From Leptothoe spongobia TAU-MAC 1115 (GTDB taxonomy: Bacteria > Cyanobacteriota > Cyanobacteriia > Phormidesmidales > Phormidesmidaceae), in the NCBI RefSeq assembly GCF_018739885.1, contig NZ_JADOES010000013.1, positions 45,768-109,767 on the forward strand: DNA of 64,000 nucleotides. The letters are read 5' to 3'. Numbering within the stretch: position 1 is the stretch's first letter; each line of letters opens with the position of its first letter. Below are positions 19,269 through 27,111 of the stretch, piece after piece. The notes below the pieces were generated by a model, which ran no database searches, was not told the origin of the DNA, and saw nothing but the letters and a program-made list of their open reading frames with translations. Both the position numbers and the translations under genes were made by a program.

Positions 19269-19844
19269 ATGAAGAGGTCGTTGGTTTTTCGTCGTGATAT
19301 CAGTTCTGCAGGAGGCTTCACTCTGATTGAAGTTATCGTAGTTGTTGTTTTTGCTGGTGCTTTAGCGGCTATTGCGGCTCCTGGTTGGCTCGGATATTTA
19401 GACCGACGGCGCATTGTCACTACTCGTGACAACATTTATCAAGATTTACTCAGAGCCCAGGCAATTTCTCAACAGCGAAATACCTCTTATCAGCTCACAC
19501 TTCGAGAAAAAGCTGGCGGTGAAGATATTGTTCAGTGGGTTGTGCAACCGACAAATCCTGGAAATGCAATTCCTCAAGATAGTGCTTGGGAAGAATCTCC
19601 AGTGGGACTAGAAATCAATACTTCAATTTCTTTGCCTCGTGATGCGGTGCGTGAGGATGGCTCTGCTAACCTCTACTACGTTCGGTTTGATTATAGGGGG
19701 AATATTGATGAATCCACCGATGATATTGTTGGCAGAGAGTTGGTTGTATCTAGTTCATCGACTGCAGAAGATGATGCAACCGATGTCACAGCAAAATCAA
19801 TTGTGATTGAAACTATCCTTGGTTCCATCCGTAAGGCAGATTAA
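19269..19844 (+). CDS. GspH/FimT-like pseudopilin (possible HpsD position)
   Basis: This is a 191-residue prepilin-like protein. The leader ends at Gly16 and is followed by FTLIEVIVVVVFAGALAAIAAPGW, with Glu at +5. After the helix come NIYQDLLRAQAISQQRNTSYQLTLRE and a beta-rich domain ending in SIVIETILGSIRKAD, the layout of GspH/FimT minor pilins. It lies 82 nt after hpsC. In the Nostoc locus a third pseudopilin, HpsD, takes this place, but I did not have enough signal to give the symbol. It shares the motif Ile/Leu-Gly-x-x-Arg-Lys-Ala near its C-terminus with the next gene, so the two are likely paralogues. Confidence 0.75.
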   Translation: MKRSLVFRRDISSAGGFTLIEVIVVVVFAGALAAIAAPGWLGYLDRRRIVTTRDNIYQDLLRAQAISQQRNTSYQLTLREKAGGEDIVQWVVQPTNPGNAIPQDSAWEESPVGLEINTSISLPRDAVREDGSANLYYVRFDYRGNIDESTDDIVGRELVVSSSSTAEDDATDVTAKSIVIETILGSIRKAD

Positions 19845-19925
19845 AAATCTGTTATCTGGTGGTGTTTTCTTCTCTCGTTGATTACTTGAGTAGAACTAAG
19901 GTTTCTGATTATTTGATTGCTTGGT

Positions 19926-19959
19926 TAAGCTACTGATGTATTAAGGCATCAGTAGCTTA
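19926..19959 (+). promoter_or_regulatory. Hairpin overlapping the start codon of the last pseudopilin gene
   Basis: TAAGCTACTGATG (19926-19938) and CATCAGTAGCTTA (19947-19959) form a perfect 13-bp stem. The last base of the 3' arm is the A of the likely ATG. The 8-nt loop TATTAAGG holds the only AAGG ribosome-binding-like sequence nearby. It may be a terminator for the upstream genes or a translational control structure. Confidence 0.5.
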
Positions 19960-20510
19960 TGTTGTTCAGATATCCTCTTCAAAAGCGATTCTATAATCGA
20001 AAAAATAGTGGTTTTACTCTACTTGAAACGTTAATTGTTATAGCTGTTTTGGGTTTGATTGGGGCGATATCTGTTCCCAGTTGGTTAACGTTTTTGGAGG
20101 GATGGAAACTTTCTGATGCACAAGCTAACATCTTCTTTGCTATTCGCAATACGCAAACCTATGCACAAACTAACCAGTTAACTTGGCAATTGAGTATCCG
20201 TGAAACTCCGACTGGGGATGTCCAATGGGCTAGTCATGCTCAGAAAGATCTGCCAACTGTCTGGCAAAGTCTTGGTAGCGATACTATTGACATTGATCTT
20301 GCAGATACAACATTGGATAGTCGGAATGGCGCTTACTATATTCGATTTAATTACAAAGGACATTTATCGTCACGCACACGCACGCTTACACTTACCAGTA
20401 GCGAGGCCCCAACTCTTAAACGCTGTGTTGTGATGTCTACTTTGTTAGGTGCTGTACGTAAAGCACAAGAGCAACAACGGGCAAGTTCATCTGGGCGGTA
20501 TTGTTATTAA
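19959..20510 (+). CDS. GspH/FimT-like pseudopilin (second copy)
   Basis: This 183-residue protein has a basic leader ending at Gly18, then FTLLETLIVIAVLGLIGAIS with Glu at +5 and a single hydrophobic helix. The body (NIFFAIRNTQTYAQTNQLTWQLSIRE ... YYIRFNYKGHL ... MSTLLGAVRKA) parallels the preceding pseudopilin segment by segment, so this is probably a tandem duplicate. Its start codon abuts a strong hairpin. It may contribute to the same secretion apparatus as HpsB and HpsC. Confidence 0.72.
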   Translation: MLFRYPLQKRFYNRKNSGFTLLETLIVIAVLGLIGAISVPSWLTFLEGWKLSDAQANIFFAIRNTQTYAQTNQLTWQLSIRETPTGDVQWASHAQKDLPTVWQSLGSDTIDIDLADTTLDSRNGAYYIRFNYKGHLSSRTRTLTLTSSEAPTLKRCVVMSTLLGAVRKAQEQQRASSSGRYCY

Positions 20511-20536
20511 ATATTAGAGGAATATGCTGGTCGTGT

Positions 20537-21178
20537 ATGAGTTATCAACTGAGTATTGTTGACAGTATTATCTTTGATCTGGGTGGGGTGATTGTTAATC
20601 TAAACTATGACCTGACTATCCAGGCATTGAGTAGACTGGCTGGTTATGATATTGCTAAGCAATATAGCCAGCAAGGCCAGGCAGAGATATTTTCTCAGTT
20701 TGAAGTCGGTGCTATTACTGCTGCTGAGTTTCGGCAAGGTATGAAGCAATTGTTTGGCTTTGAGGCTAGTGATGAGGCTATTGATGCTGCTTGGAGTGCG
20801 TTGATTCTTGATTTTCCATTCGAGCGAGTTGAGCTTGTGAGACAGGTTGGTCAGAAAAAGCGAATCTTTTTACTATCGAATATCAATGAATTGCATTTAG
20901 TGACGGTTGACTGCAAATTCGCTGAAGCTATGGGGACCCATATCGCTACATTGGCTGAGCAATTTGAGAGGACCTATTATTCGCATTTGGTTTGCGATCG
21001 CAAACCAAATGCGAGTATTTTCCAAAGAGTCATTGATGATAATCATTTAGACCCAGCAAAAACACTGTTTTTAGACGATACAGCTCACAATTTACAAGCT
21101 GCGCAGCAACTCGGTTTACAAACGATACTAATAACCGAAAGCAGACCCATCGAAAGCCTGAATTTGCTAGATCTATAG
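20537..21178 (+). CDS. HAD-superfamily hydrolase (HAD-IA, YihX-like)
   Basis: This is a 213-residue phosphatase-like protein starting at the ATG at 20537; an upstream in-frame start would overlap the pseudopilin gene. HAD motif I is IIFDLGGVIVNL, motif II is the LLSN loop, motif III is the Lys in DRKPNASIF, and motif IV is FLDDTAHN. The DLGGV form of motif I and the cap insertion are typical of sugar-phosphate phosphatases such as YihX, so a sugar phosphate is a reasonable substrate guess near polysaccharide genes. A 34-nt perfect DNA palindrome centred on a HIP1 octamer lies inside the motif III coding region. Confidence 0.82.
   Translation: MSYQLSIVDSIIFDLGGVIVNLNYDLTIQALSRLAGYDIAKQYSQQGQAEIFSQFEVGAITAAEFRQGMKQLFGFEASDEAIDAAWSALILDFPFERVELVRQVGQKKRIFLLSNINELHLVTVDCKFAEAMGTHIATLAEQFERTYYSHLVCDRKPNASIFQRVIDDNHLDPAKTLFLDDTAHNLQAAQQLGLQTILITESRPIESLNLLDL
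20981..21014. repeat. 34-nt perfect palindrome centred on a HIP1 site
   Basis: The left half TCGCATTTGGTTTGCGA (20981-20997) is exactly complementary to the right half (20998-21014), and the centre is TGCGATCGCA. It lies in the coding sequence of the HAD hydrolase and spans the motif III region. A perfect 17-bp inverted repeat with no loop in coding DNA is unlikely by chance. Confidence 0.9.
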
Positions 21179-21249
21179 CGATTTTAGACGCCTGGATAAC
21201 AAGGGAAAGGATAGAATACTATTTAGTCCTCTTGTCTCCTCAATTTCAT

Positions 21250-22065
21250 ATGGTGAGCTACCTAGATTTTGCTCTGTTTGCTCTGTTAGGTATCGGTGCT
21301 GGCACCATGGCCGGTATGCTTGGCATTGGCGGTGGCATGATCATTGTCCCTGGGTTGTTTTACCTATTTTCATTAATGGATTTGCCTAGCTATAGTTTGA
21401 TGCATCTAGCAGCAGGCAGTGCCATGTGTATTATGATTTTTACCTCGGCATCGTCTACGTTTTCCCATCATTTGCGAGGCGATGTTCAATGGGGAATTTT
21501 TGGCCGCATTATTGCAGCAATTGGTGTTGGGGTAATACTAGGTAACTTACTCTCTAATCATCTAGATACTCATTGGTTAGAGATTATCTTTGGTGCATTT
21601 CTCTTAGTAGTTTCTATCAAAATTTTGCTTGACTGGAAGCCTGCTTTTGAAGAAACGACTATGCCCCCCATATGGGTTTTTGCCCTTGTCGGTACCTTAA
21701 TCGGTTTTAAATCAGGGATTTTAGGTATTGGTGGTGGAGCTATCAGCGTACCGTTTTTGCTTTACTGCGGTTTGCCCATGAGTAAAGCGAGTGGTACATC
21801 AGCATCGTTTACGTTGCCGATAGCGATTGTTGGCACAGTATCATTCTTACTATTTTCTAGCGGGTACACTAATATTTCCTGGGCAACGGGTTATATCTAT
21901 TGGCCTGCCGTAGCTTTAGTCGCTCCATTCACTGTAATTGGAGCGCCGATTGGCACTAAGTTATCGCATATTATTTCACCTCAGCAACTTAGACGTATTT
22001 TTGGATTGCTGCTAGTGGTAATTGGGTTAAGGATGTTTGGTGGTGGACTACAGCTTTTGGCTTGA
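21250..22065 (+). CDS. TauE/SafE family sulfite/sulfonate-type permease
   Basis: This is a 271-residue integral membrane protein from the ATG at 21250 (a TTG six codons upstream is less likely). About eight hydrophobic segments form two similar halves. Each half carries the family Gly-rich motif: AGMLGIGGGMIIVPGLFYLF near the start and GILGIGGGAISVPFLLYCGL in the middle. TauE/SafE proteins export or import sulfoacetate, sulfite and related anions, though most members are untested. Its location among three sulfotransferase genes suggests a link to sulfur supply or release, which is inference. It ends 11 nt before copy A of the dispersed repeat. Confidence 0.85.
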   Translation: MVSYLDFALFALLGIGAGTMAGMLGIGGGMIIVPGLFYLFSLMDLPSYSLMHLAAGSAMCIMIFTSASSTFSHHLRGDVQWGIFGRIIAAIGVGVILGNLLSNHLDTHWLEIIFGAFLLVVSIKILLDWKPAFEETTMPPIWVFALVGTLIGFKSGILGIGGGAISVPFLLYCGLPMSKASGTSASFTLPIAIVGTVSFLLFSSGYTNISWATGYIYWPAVALVAPFTVIGAPIGTKLSHIISPQQLRRIFGLLLVVIGLRMFGGGLQLLA

Positions 22066-22076
22066 GTTTGGTTTCT

Positions 22077-22147
22077 AAACTACGTCCAAGTTGAAACCTG
22101 TAGTTTCTCCTAAGGTACAACGACCGTCCTGGACGTGGACAAGGTTT
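22077..22147 (+). repeat. Dispersed cloverleaf-like intergenic element, copy A
   Basis: This 71-nt element is bounded by AAAC and GGTTT. An outer stem is formed by ACGTCCA near its left end and TGGACGT near its right end. Inside, GAAAC-CTGTA-GTTTC forms one hairpin, and GGT...ACC can form a second. It differs from copy B (39635-39705) at four positions. It lies 11 nt after the TauE/SafE stop codon in the same orientation and may serve as its transcript end. Confidence 0.85.
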
Positions 22148-22202
22148 AATACAGTTGATTTAAAGTTTACTTCTGACTACGGGCAGACTATTTAAAGTAA
22201 GT

Positions 22203-22226
22203 GACATACCCTTTTAAGGGTATGTC
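22203..22226. terminator. 24-nt perfect palindrome, possible terminator
   Basis: GACATACCCTT-TT-AAGGGTATGTC is a perfect palindrome located 138 bases after the permease gene and 108 bases before the Stf0-like gene. It could be a terminator or a binding site for a dimeric regulator. There is no T-run. Confidence 0.45.
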
Positions 22227-22333
22227 TAAATCTTGTGTTAGTGTCTTTTGAGGGTTGACAAGTTCAACGAATATCGTTGAATTAAGATTATTTTATCCAT
22301 TATTAATTACTATAAAATAAATAGGTAGCTGAT

Positions 22334-23176
22334 ATGAAAACTGTTGATAATTCAATCAGGAACAGTATAAAAAACAGCTATATTATTTGTTCCACAGGCC
22401 GTTCAGGAAGTACTTTGTTTTGTCGAACTCTAGGTACTATAGAGGTTGCGGGAAACCCTAGAGAACACTTCCACCCACGTCTTTTGAGTGAGCGAGCTAT
22501 TAGTGTAGATAATCCAGAGTATTTTTACGATTACTACTGCAAAGTTATCGAAGAAAACTCTTCTGAAGAAGGTGTTTTTGGAGTCAAAATGCACTGGGAT
22601 CAGTTACAAGATTTTCTGGTTATCTGTCGTTCTTGTATAGAAGAACTAAAAAGTGCTTCAAATTTAGAAGTTATAAACTATATGTTTCCTAATACAAAAT
22701 TTATTTATATTAGGAGGGGAGATATTCTTAAGCAAGCTATATCTACCGAGGTTGCCTATCAAACTGGTACATGGACAGTGCCTAAACAGAATGCTGATGT
22801 GGCCCGCTATTCTAAACCCCAAAAAACAAGGATACTTCTGTTTAATCCCCTAGGAATCTATAGATATAAGTGGGGTCTACAGAAAATGAATAATCAATGG
22901 AAAAGCTTTTTCGAAGAGAATTCCATTGGATTTTATGAGGTTGTATATGAAGAATTGGTTGCATCTTTTGATAAAAGTATTCACGATGTACTTGATTTTT
23001 TAGGTATTAAAACAGACTCTCAGACTTTTGATATTCCAACTAAGAAACTATCTAATCAAGTTAATAAGAGATGGTATTTTTACTATCGTGCTATTCCTGA
23101 ATCTTTAATTAAGAATTACTCAAACTTCAGAGTTTCAGTTAGACATGCTCTGATGAAAAAATATCAAGATAGCTAA
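22334..23176 (+). CDS. Stf0-like sulfotransferase
   Basis: This 280-residue protein has the PAPS-binding loop YIICSTGRSGSTLFCRTLG near residues 17-35, followed by VAGNPREHFHPRLLS, the layout of the Stf0 family (mycobacterial trehalose 2-sulfotransferase and LPS sulfotransferases). FIYIRRGDILKQAIST carries the 3'-phosphate-binding Arg region, and YEVVYEELVASF resembles the late E-E-L motif. The gene is strikingly AT-rich compared with the neighbouring EF-G-like gene, has no HIP1 site, and follows an AT-rich leader, all suggesting acquisition. The substrate is probably a carbohydrate or glycolipid hydroxyl. It is convergent with the EF-G-like gene and ends in a bidirectional hairpin. Confidence 0.85.
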   Translation: MKTVDNSIRNSIKNSYIICSTGRSGSTLFCRTLGTIEVAGNPREHFHPRLLSERAISVDNPEYFYDYYCKVIEENSSEEGVFGVKMHWDQLQDFLVICRSCIEELKSASNLEVINYMFPNTKFIYIRRGDILKQAISTEVAYQTGTWTVPKQNADVARYSKPQKTRILLFNPLGIYRYKWGLQKMNNQWKSFFEENSIGFYEVVYEELVASFDKSIHDVLDFLGIKTDSQTFDIPTKKLSNQVNKRWYFYYRAIPESLIKNYSNFRVSVRHALMKKYQDS

Positions 23177-23191
23177 TGTGCTAGACATAAT

Positions 23192-23238
23192 AAAAATCAG
23201 GTTGAGGTAATAAAAACTACTACCTCGACCTGATTTTT
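23192..23238. terminator. Bidirectional terminator hairpin
   Basis: AAAAATCAGGTTGAGGTA (23192-23209) pairs with TACCTCGACCTGATTTTT (23221-23238), 18 bp with one T-G pair, around an 11-nt loop. The flanking A-run and T-run make it an intrinsic terminator in both directions, between the convergent Stf0-like and EF-G-like genes. Confidence 0.85.
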
Positions 23239-23301
23239 GTATAGCCTTTGCAGAGAGTCTAAATCTTGTACGGAGTCATTTGACCTGGAGTCTTAGAATC
23301 T

Positions 23302-25326
23302 CTAATGCTCTGCTTTAGCCACGATCTTGGCTTTGAGTCGTTCTGGCACCGTACTTAAGTGGTCGTATTGCCAGCTAAAGAAGCCAACACCCATACTTAG
23401 GGAGCGTAATTCCAGGATCAAAGTCTGCATTTCAGCAACGGGTAATTGGGCCGATACCTCATCCCAACCGGGCCAGTTGGCTTTGTTGTCATAGCCCATG
23501 ACCTGACCACGACGACCGCTGATCAAGGTGAGGACGTTTGATGTGAAACGGTTTGGAACCGATACAGATAGAGATGCGATGGGCTCTAACAGGGTGGGTT
23601 TACACTCGGGTAAACCGGTTTGCATGGCTATGCGCGCGGCCTGTTTAAAGGCTTGGTCTGAGCTATCCACATGGTGGTAGGACCCGTTTTTTAGAGTGAC
23701 CGACACATCGACTACGGGAAAGCCCAAGGGACCTTGCTTAAGGAATTCTCGTACGCCAGTTTCGACACTGGGGATATATTGCCTGGGGACTACGCCACCG
23801 ACGATTTTCTGATCAAACTTAAACCCTTCACCTCTGGGTAATGGCTGAATATCGATGTAAATATCACCAAATTGACCATGACCGCCAGTTTGGTGCTTAT
23901 AGCGTCCGCGAATGTCTTCCTTGGCATGGCGGATGGTTTCTTTGTAAGGCACCTGGGGCGTGTGAGTGGTCATGGGCAAGTTGTACTTGCGACTGAGCAA
24001 GTCCATGGCAATTTTTAGATGGACATCCCCTTGTCCCCATAGAATAACTTCGTGGGTGTCTCCGTGTTGTTGCCAGTGCAAGGCGGGGTCTTCATCTACT
24101 AGCTTGTTGAGAGCTCCGCTGAGTTTAACTTCGTCATCCCGTTTTTCGGGCGCAATGGCTAAGGAGTAAACGGCTGGCAGGATATCTGCTGTGGGTAGGT
24201 TTTCAGCTGTTTCTACGGTGCTGAGGGTGTCGCCGGTTTTGGCATGTTCTAAGCGTGCGATCGCAACCACACTGCCTGCCTCTGCTGCGCTCAGGGCCTG
24301 TTGCTGACTCCCCAGCAATGAATACAAACCACCCATGCGGTCAACACCGAGGCTCGCACCATCCTTCAATGTGCCGCGCCACAATCTTGCTAGGGACAGC
24401 TTTCCACCTTGGGGACTGTAATAGGTTTTGAGCACCTGGATTAAAGGTTCACTAGAGCTGAGATCAATGCCGCGTCGTTCAGCGGTGACCTGAGGGTCAG
24501 GTGTTTCACGCACTAAGGCATCTAGCAGTGGCCGGACACCATAGTCTTTGGAAGCCACACCGACAAAGACCGGTACTACCAGATCTGCGCCCAGTTCCAT
24601 CTTTAGATCCTGGATGATTTCGTCTTGTGGTGGATCGATTTCTTCCAGCAGTTCCTCTAGTAAGTGATCGTCAAAATCAGCCAGGGTTTCTAACATTTCT
24701 GTACGGGCTGCTTTTTCCTCTTCGGCGAGTTCCATGGGCAGCGGTACAGGGTCGGCAGCAGCACCAGCATGATAGTGATAGGCTTGCTCGCTAACTAAAT
24801 CGATGAATCCAATCAAGTCTTCACTGACACCAATTGGGTACTGATGGGGGACTAGGGGACGACTTGATACTGACTTAAGCGCATCTAGTACCTCAGCAAA
24901 CGAGGCACTGGCGCGATCCATTTTGTTGAGGTAGACAACGTGGGGAATTTCCCACTTATCCAGGAAATGTAATAAAGGTGATACGGTGAGCACTCGACTC
25001 GGATCAGGCTCGCACACCACAATGGCTGCATCTACTCCCATCAATACATGGAGCGGTTCTTGGAGTAGCTCAATGGAGCCTGGGCAGTCAAGGAATGTAA
25101 AACGAATGCCGCCGTACTCAGTACAGGCGGCATTCGTTTCCACGGTCATTTGGCGATTGCGGGCTTCAGGCGTATGGTCCCCAACTGTATTACCCTCAGG
25201 AATCGATCCTTTACGAGAAATGGTATCGGTGACCGAAAGCAGACTCTCAAGCAGGGTGGTTTTACCACTTGAGTATGGGCCTACAATCGCCACGTTTCGT
25301 GAACGAGAGACAGCGGCTTTTGCCAT
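23302..25326 (-). CDS. EF-G-like translational GTPase (second EF-G-type paralogue)
   Basis: This 674-residue protein has the EF-G domain order but diverges from canonical FusA. The P-loop is VGPYSSGKTTLLESLL instead of the usual AHIDAGKTT, the G3 motif is LDCPGSIELL rather than DTPGH, and G4 is NKMDRA. Domain IV keeps FDQKIVGGVVPRQYIPSVETG. The loss of the DTPGH histidine, which activates water in translational GTPases, suggests altered GTP hydrolysis. It resembles the EF-G-like protein common in cyanobacteria and other bacteria in addition to the true EF-G. Its role is not established. It is monocistronic, and three bases of its start region precede a 390-base non-coding stretch. Confidence 0.85.
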   Translation of the reverse strand: MAKAAVSRSRNVAIVGPYSSGKTTLLESLLSVTDTISRKGSIPEGNTVGDHTPEARNRQMTVETNAACTEYGGIRFTFLDCPGSIELLQEPLHVLMGVDAAIVVCEPDPSRVLTVSPLLHFLDKWEIPHVVYLNKMDRASASFAEVLDALKSVSSRPLVPHQYPIGVSEDLIGFIDLVSEQAYHYHAGAAADPVPLPMELAEEEKAARTEMLETLADFDDHLLEELLEEIDPPQDEIIQDLKMELGADLVVPVFVGVASKDYGVRPLLDALVRETPDPQVTAERRGIDLSSSEPLIQVLKTYYSPQGGKLSLARLWRGTLKDGASLGVDRMGGLYSLLGSQQQALSAAEAGSVVAIARLEHAKTGDTLSTVETAENLPTADILPAVYSLAIAPEKRDDEVKLSGALNKLVDEDPALHWQQHGDTHEVILWGQGDVHLKIAMDLLSRKYNLPMTTHTPQVPYKETIRHAKEDIRGRYKHQTGGHGQFGDIYIDIQPLPRGEGFKFDQKIVGGVVPRQYIPSVETGVREFLKQGPLGFPVVDVSVTLKNGSYHHVDSSDQAFKQAARIAMQTGLPECKPTLLEPIASLSVSVPNRFTSNVLTLISGRRGQVMGYDNKANWPGWDEVSAQLPVAEMQTLILELRSLSMGVGFFSWQYDHLSTVPERLKAKIVAKAEH

Positions 25327-25721
25327 AGGTTTACCCCTTTTTCTAAAGAGAAGAATAATTGGCCAAATTCAGATTGGGTTGTTAGGTCGTAGGGCGTCTG
25401 AATTTGTGGGTTAGGGGAAACTACATCTCAACGGGCATTAAGGGCGAAATCTCAGGTTAAGAAGTTATGACCCCTTGGGTATATGGCCAGCCTAGCGCTC
25501 CTATAAGCCTCTAATAACAAGGGGTTTGAAAAAATTCACTAGGTTAAGAAGAGTAAGGGGTTTTAAAGTTTTGAGTGTTGAATGTTGAGTTTTGAGTTGA
25601 GCTTAGAAATTGCCCAATTGGTTTTATATCTGGTGGAAATTGGCTAAAATTTCCCATTGCTGTGCTGTGCTGTGCTTTCAGATATGTCGTGTTGCCGATG
25701 CCAGTTGGAGTTACTAAAAAA
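25327..25721. other. Intergenic region with short tandem repeats
   Basis: No credible gene. Heptamers TTGAGTG, TTGAATG, TTGAGTT, TTGAGTT run head to tail at 25571-25598, resembling the STRR heptamer repeats of cyanobacteria. The pentamer TGTGC occurs three times in a row at 25661-25675. A 65-codon minus-strand frame crossing these repeats is regarded as spurious. Confidence 0.6.
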
Positions 25722-26693
25722 CTAAGCCAAGGAATAACCAAGTCGCGTTAAGGTTTTGCCAGCAGATTGATGCCAAAGGTCGATATGTTCTTGGGATAAT
25801 GTAGTTTTCCAATTATTGATACTTCCTTTATTGACATGCTGCCCAGCACCTTTATTCTTAATATTTTCAATATTGCATGACTCTACAATTTGACTTATTT
25901 CTATTGGCGTAATTGCTAAATCAATAAAGTTACAGATTTGATTGAGCTGAGTTCCTGGATCTTGTCGAAGTTCCTCATATTTGACCGAGTAAATACGCTC
26001 TGAAAAGGCTGGATCTAGGGAGATTTTTTCACTTAAAGCAATGCATCTTTCCCATTGGGAAATGATAGTTCTGGTATCGTAATCGGCCCATCGCTTTTTT
26101 TTAGCCCTTGCCTGTAAAGACGCGCAAACAGCACGGCCATCGCGCACTACATTGATGATCTTTGCTTCGGGGAAATTTTTTAAGATCACATCGGCATATT
26201 TGATGTGGAATGGGGTTTTTTCCAGGAGAAACTGTGATGGCTGACCACCTGTCTGTTCAAAAAAATAGTGATCTAGGATGAGGCGGATCAGGTGTTGGGC
26301 ATTCTCTAAGTCGGAGCCTGGGTTTTGTCTGACTTGATGGATTAAGGTTTTAAGTTGTTGATAGTTAATTAGATGATGCAATCCAATATTGTTGCTTCTT
26401 TGATGAATTTGATAATTCTTTAAGATACTCTTCCACACATCTGAAGAGGTTGCTCCAAATAATAAAGCAGTGACCCCGAAATGTCTTGCAAAGTGTGGCC
26501 AACGTTGCCAACGTCGCTGTGCATTGAGTTTAGTGATATAGGTAAATGGTTCATAGATTAGACGATAAATATGACTTTCATTTTTTACAGGAATCATATT
26601 TTCATGTCTGGAAATCATTCTCTTCAGCCAGCTAGTGCCTGAACGAGGACAGCCGACAATAAAGATCTTTTTGTAAGCAATATTGGAACTCAT
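25722..26693 (-). CDS. Sulfotransferase (Sulfotransfer_3 type)
   Basis: This 323-residue protein has the 5'-phosphosulfate loop IFIVGCPRSGTSWLKRMIS at about residues 10-28 and the 3'-phosphate motif VVRDGRAVCASLQARAKKK near 185-200, both diagnostic of PAPS-dependent sulfotransferases of the tyrosylprotein/Sulfotransfer_3 group. The late segment SVKYEELRQDPGTQLNQI is also typical. This is the third sulfotransferase within 18 kb, and each belongs to a different subfamily, so they are not recent duplicates. Its substrate is unknown; a nearby exopolysaccharide is a reasonable guess. AT-rich composition and flanking short repeats suggest a mobile or accessory history. Confidence 0.87.
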   Translation of the reverse strand: MSSNIAYKKIFIVGCPRSGTSWLKRMISRHENMIPVKNESHIYRLIYEPFTYITKLNAQRRWQRWPHFARHFGVTALLFGATSSDVWKSILKNYQIHQRSNNIGLHHLINYQQLKTLIHQVRQNPGSDLENAQHLIRLILDHYFFEQTGGQPSQFLLEKTPFHIKYADVILKNFPEAKIINVVRDGRAVCASLQARAKKKRWADYDTRTIISQWERCIALSEKISLDPAFSERIYSVKYEELRQDPGTQLNQICNFIDLAITPIEISQIVESCNIENIKNKGAGQHVNKGSINNWKTTLSQEHIDLWHQSAGKTLTRLGYSLA

Positions 26694-26822
26694 ATAGGTA
26701 CTGCTATCTCAAGGGATCTGAGGCTGTAGTCTCGATGATTTAGAATCGGATATCTGATGGGGATTGAGACTATCTGATTTCTATGTGTAACGTTCCCTGA
26801 GAGCGAAGTAACTAAACATGAT

Positions 26823-26868
26823 AAAAGCTAGTTCTATTGGCGAAAATACTCCAATAGAACTAGCTTTT
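26823..26868 (-). terminator. Strong terminator of the DevBCA-type operon
   Basis: AAAAGCTAGTTCTATTGG (26823-26840) and CCAATAGAACTAGCTTTT (26851-26868) form a perfect 18-bp stem with a 10-nt loop. It lies about 100 bases past the stop of the minus-strand operon and is flanked by A and T tracts, so it could work in both directions. Confidence 0.85.
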
Positions 26869-26965
26869 TGATGATTTTTAGGGAATAGAGAATATACCCA
26901 AAAAACTCTATTTAGTTTGATGACTTTGTGAGTGTAATTGGTTACCTATTGGCTGAAATGGATCG

Positions 26966-27082
26966 CTACTTCCAGTTGTTATTCACGCCGATTAGGTTGC
27001 CAAACAGCATGATAAAACCGCTAATCAAAATGATGATGGCGAGTAATGCAAAAATGCCATCGTAAACGGCGAGGTCTTCCAT
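26966..27082 (-). CDS. 38-residue single-span membrane peptide, unrecognised
   Basis: The minus strand from the ATG at 27082 encodes 38 residues before a TAG stop. It starts MEDLAVYDGIFALLAIIILI and ends FGNLIGVNNNWK, giving one transmembrane helix (about residues 9-33), an acidic N-terminus and a polar C-terminus. It does not match the small photosystem, cytochrome b6f or NDH subunits I know. It is 29 nt downstream of the YbjN-like gene and upstream of a very strong terminator, so it is probably the last gene of the DevBCA-type operon. Conserved coding has not been shown. It could be a small regulator or accessory subunit of the exporter. Confidence 0.55.
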   Translation of the reverse strand: MEDLAVYDGIFALLAIIILISGFIMLFGNLIGVNNNWK

Positions 27083-27111
27083 GGGAGACAATTTTTCATT
27101 TTTTTCTACTT

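Noticed and set aside
25544..25741. 65-codon minus-strand frame across the 25.6 kb repeats
   Set aside because: It is made mostly of the tandem-repeat DNA and overlaps the end of the sulfotransferase gene.
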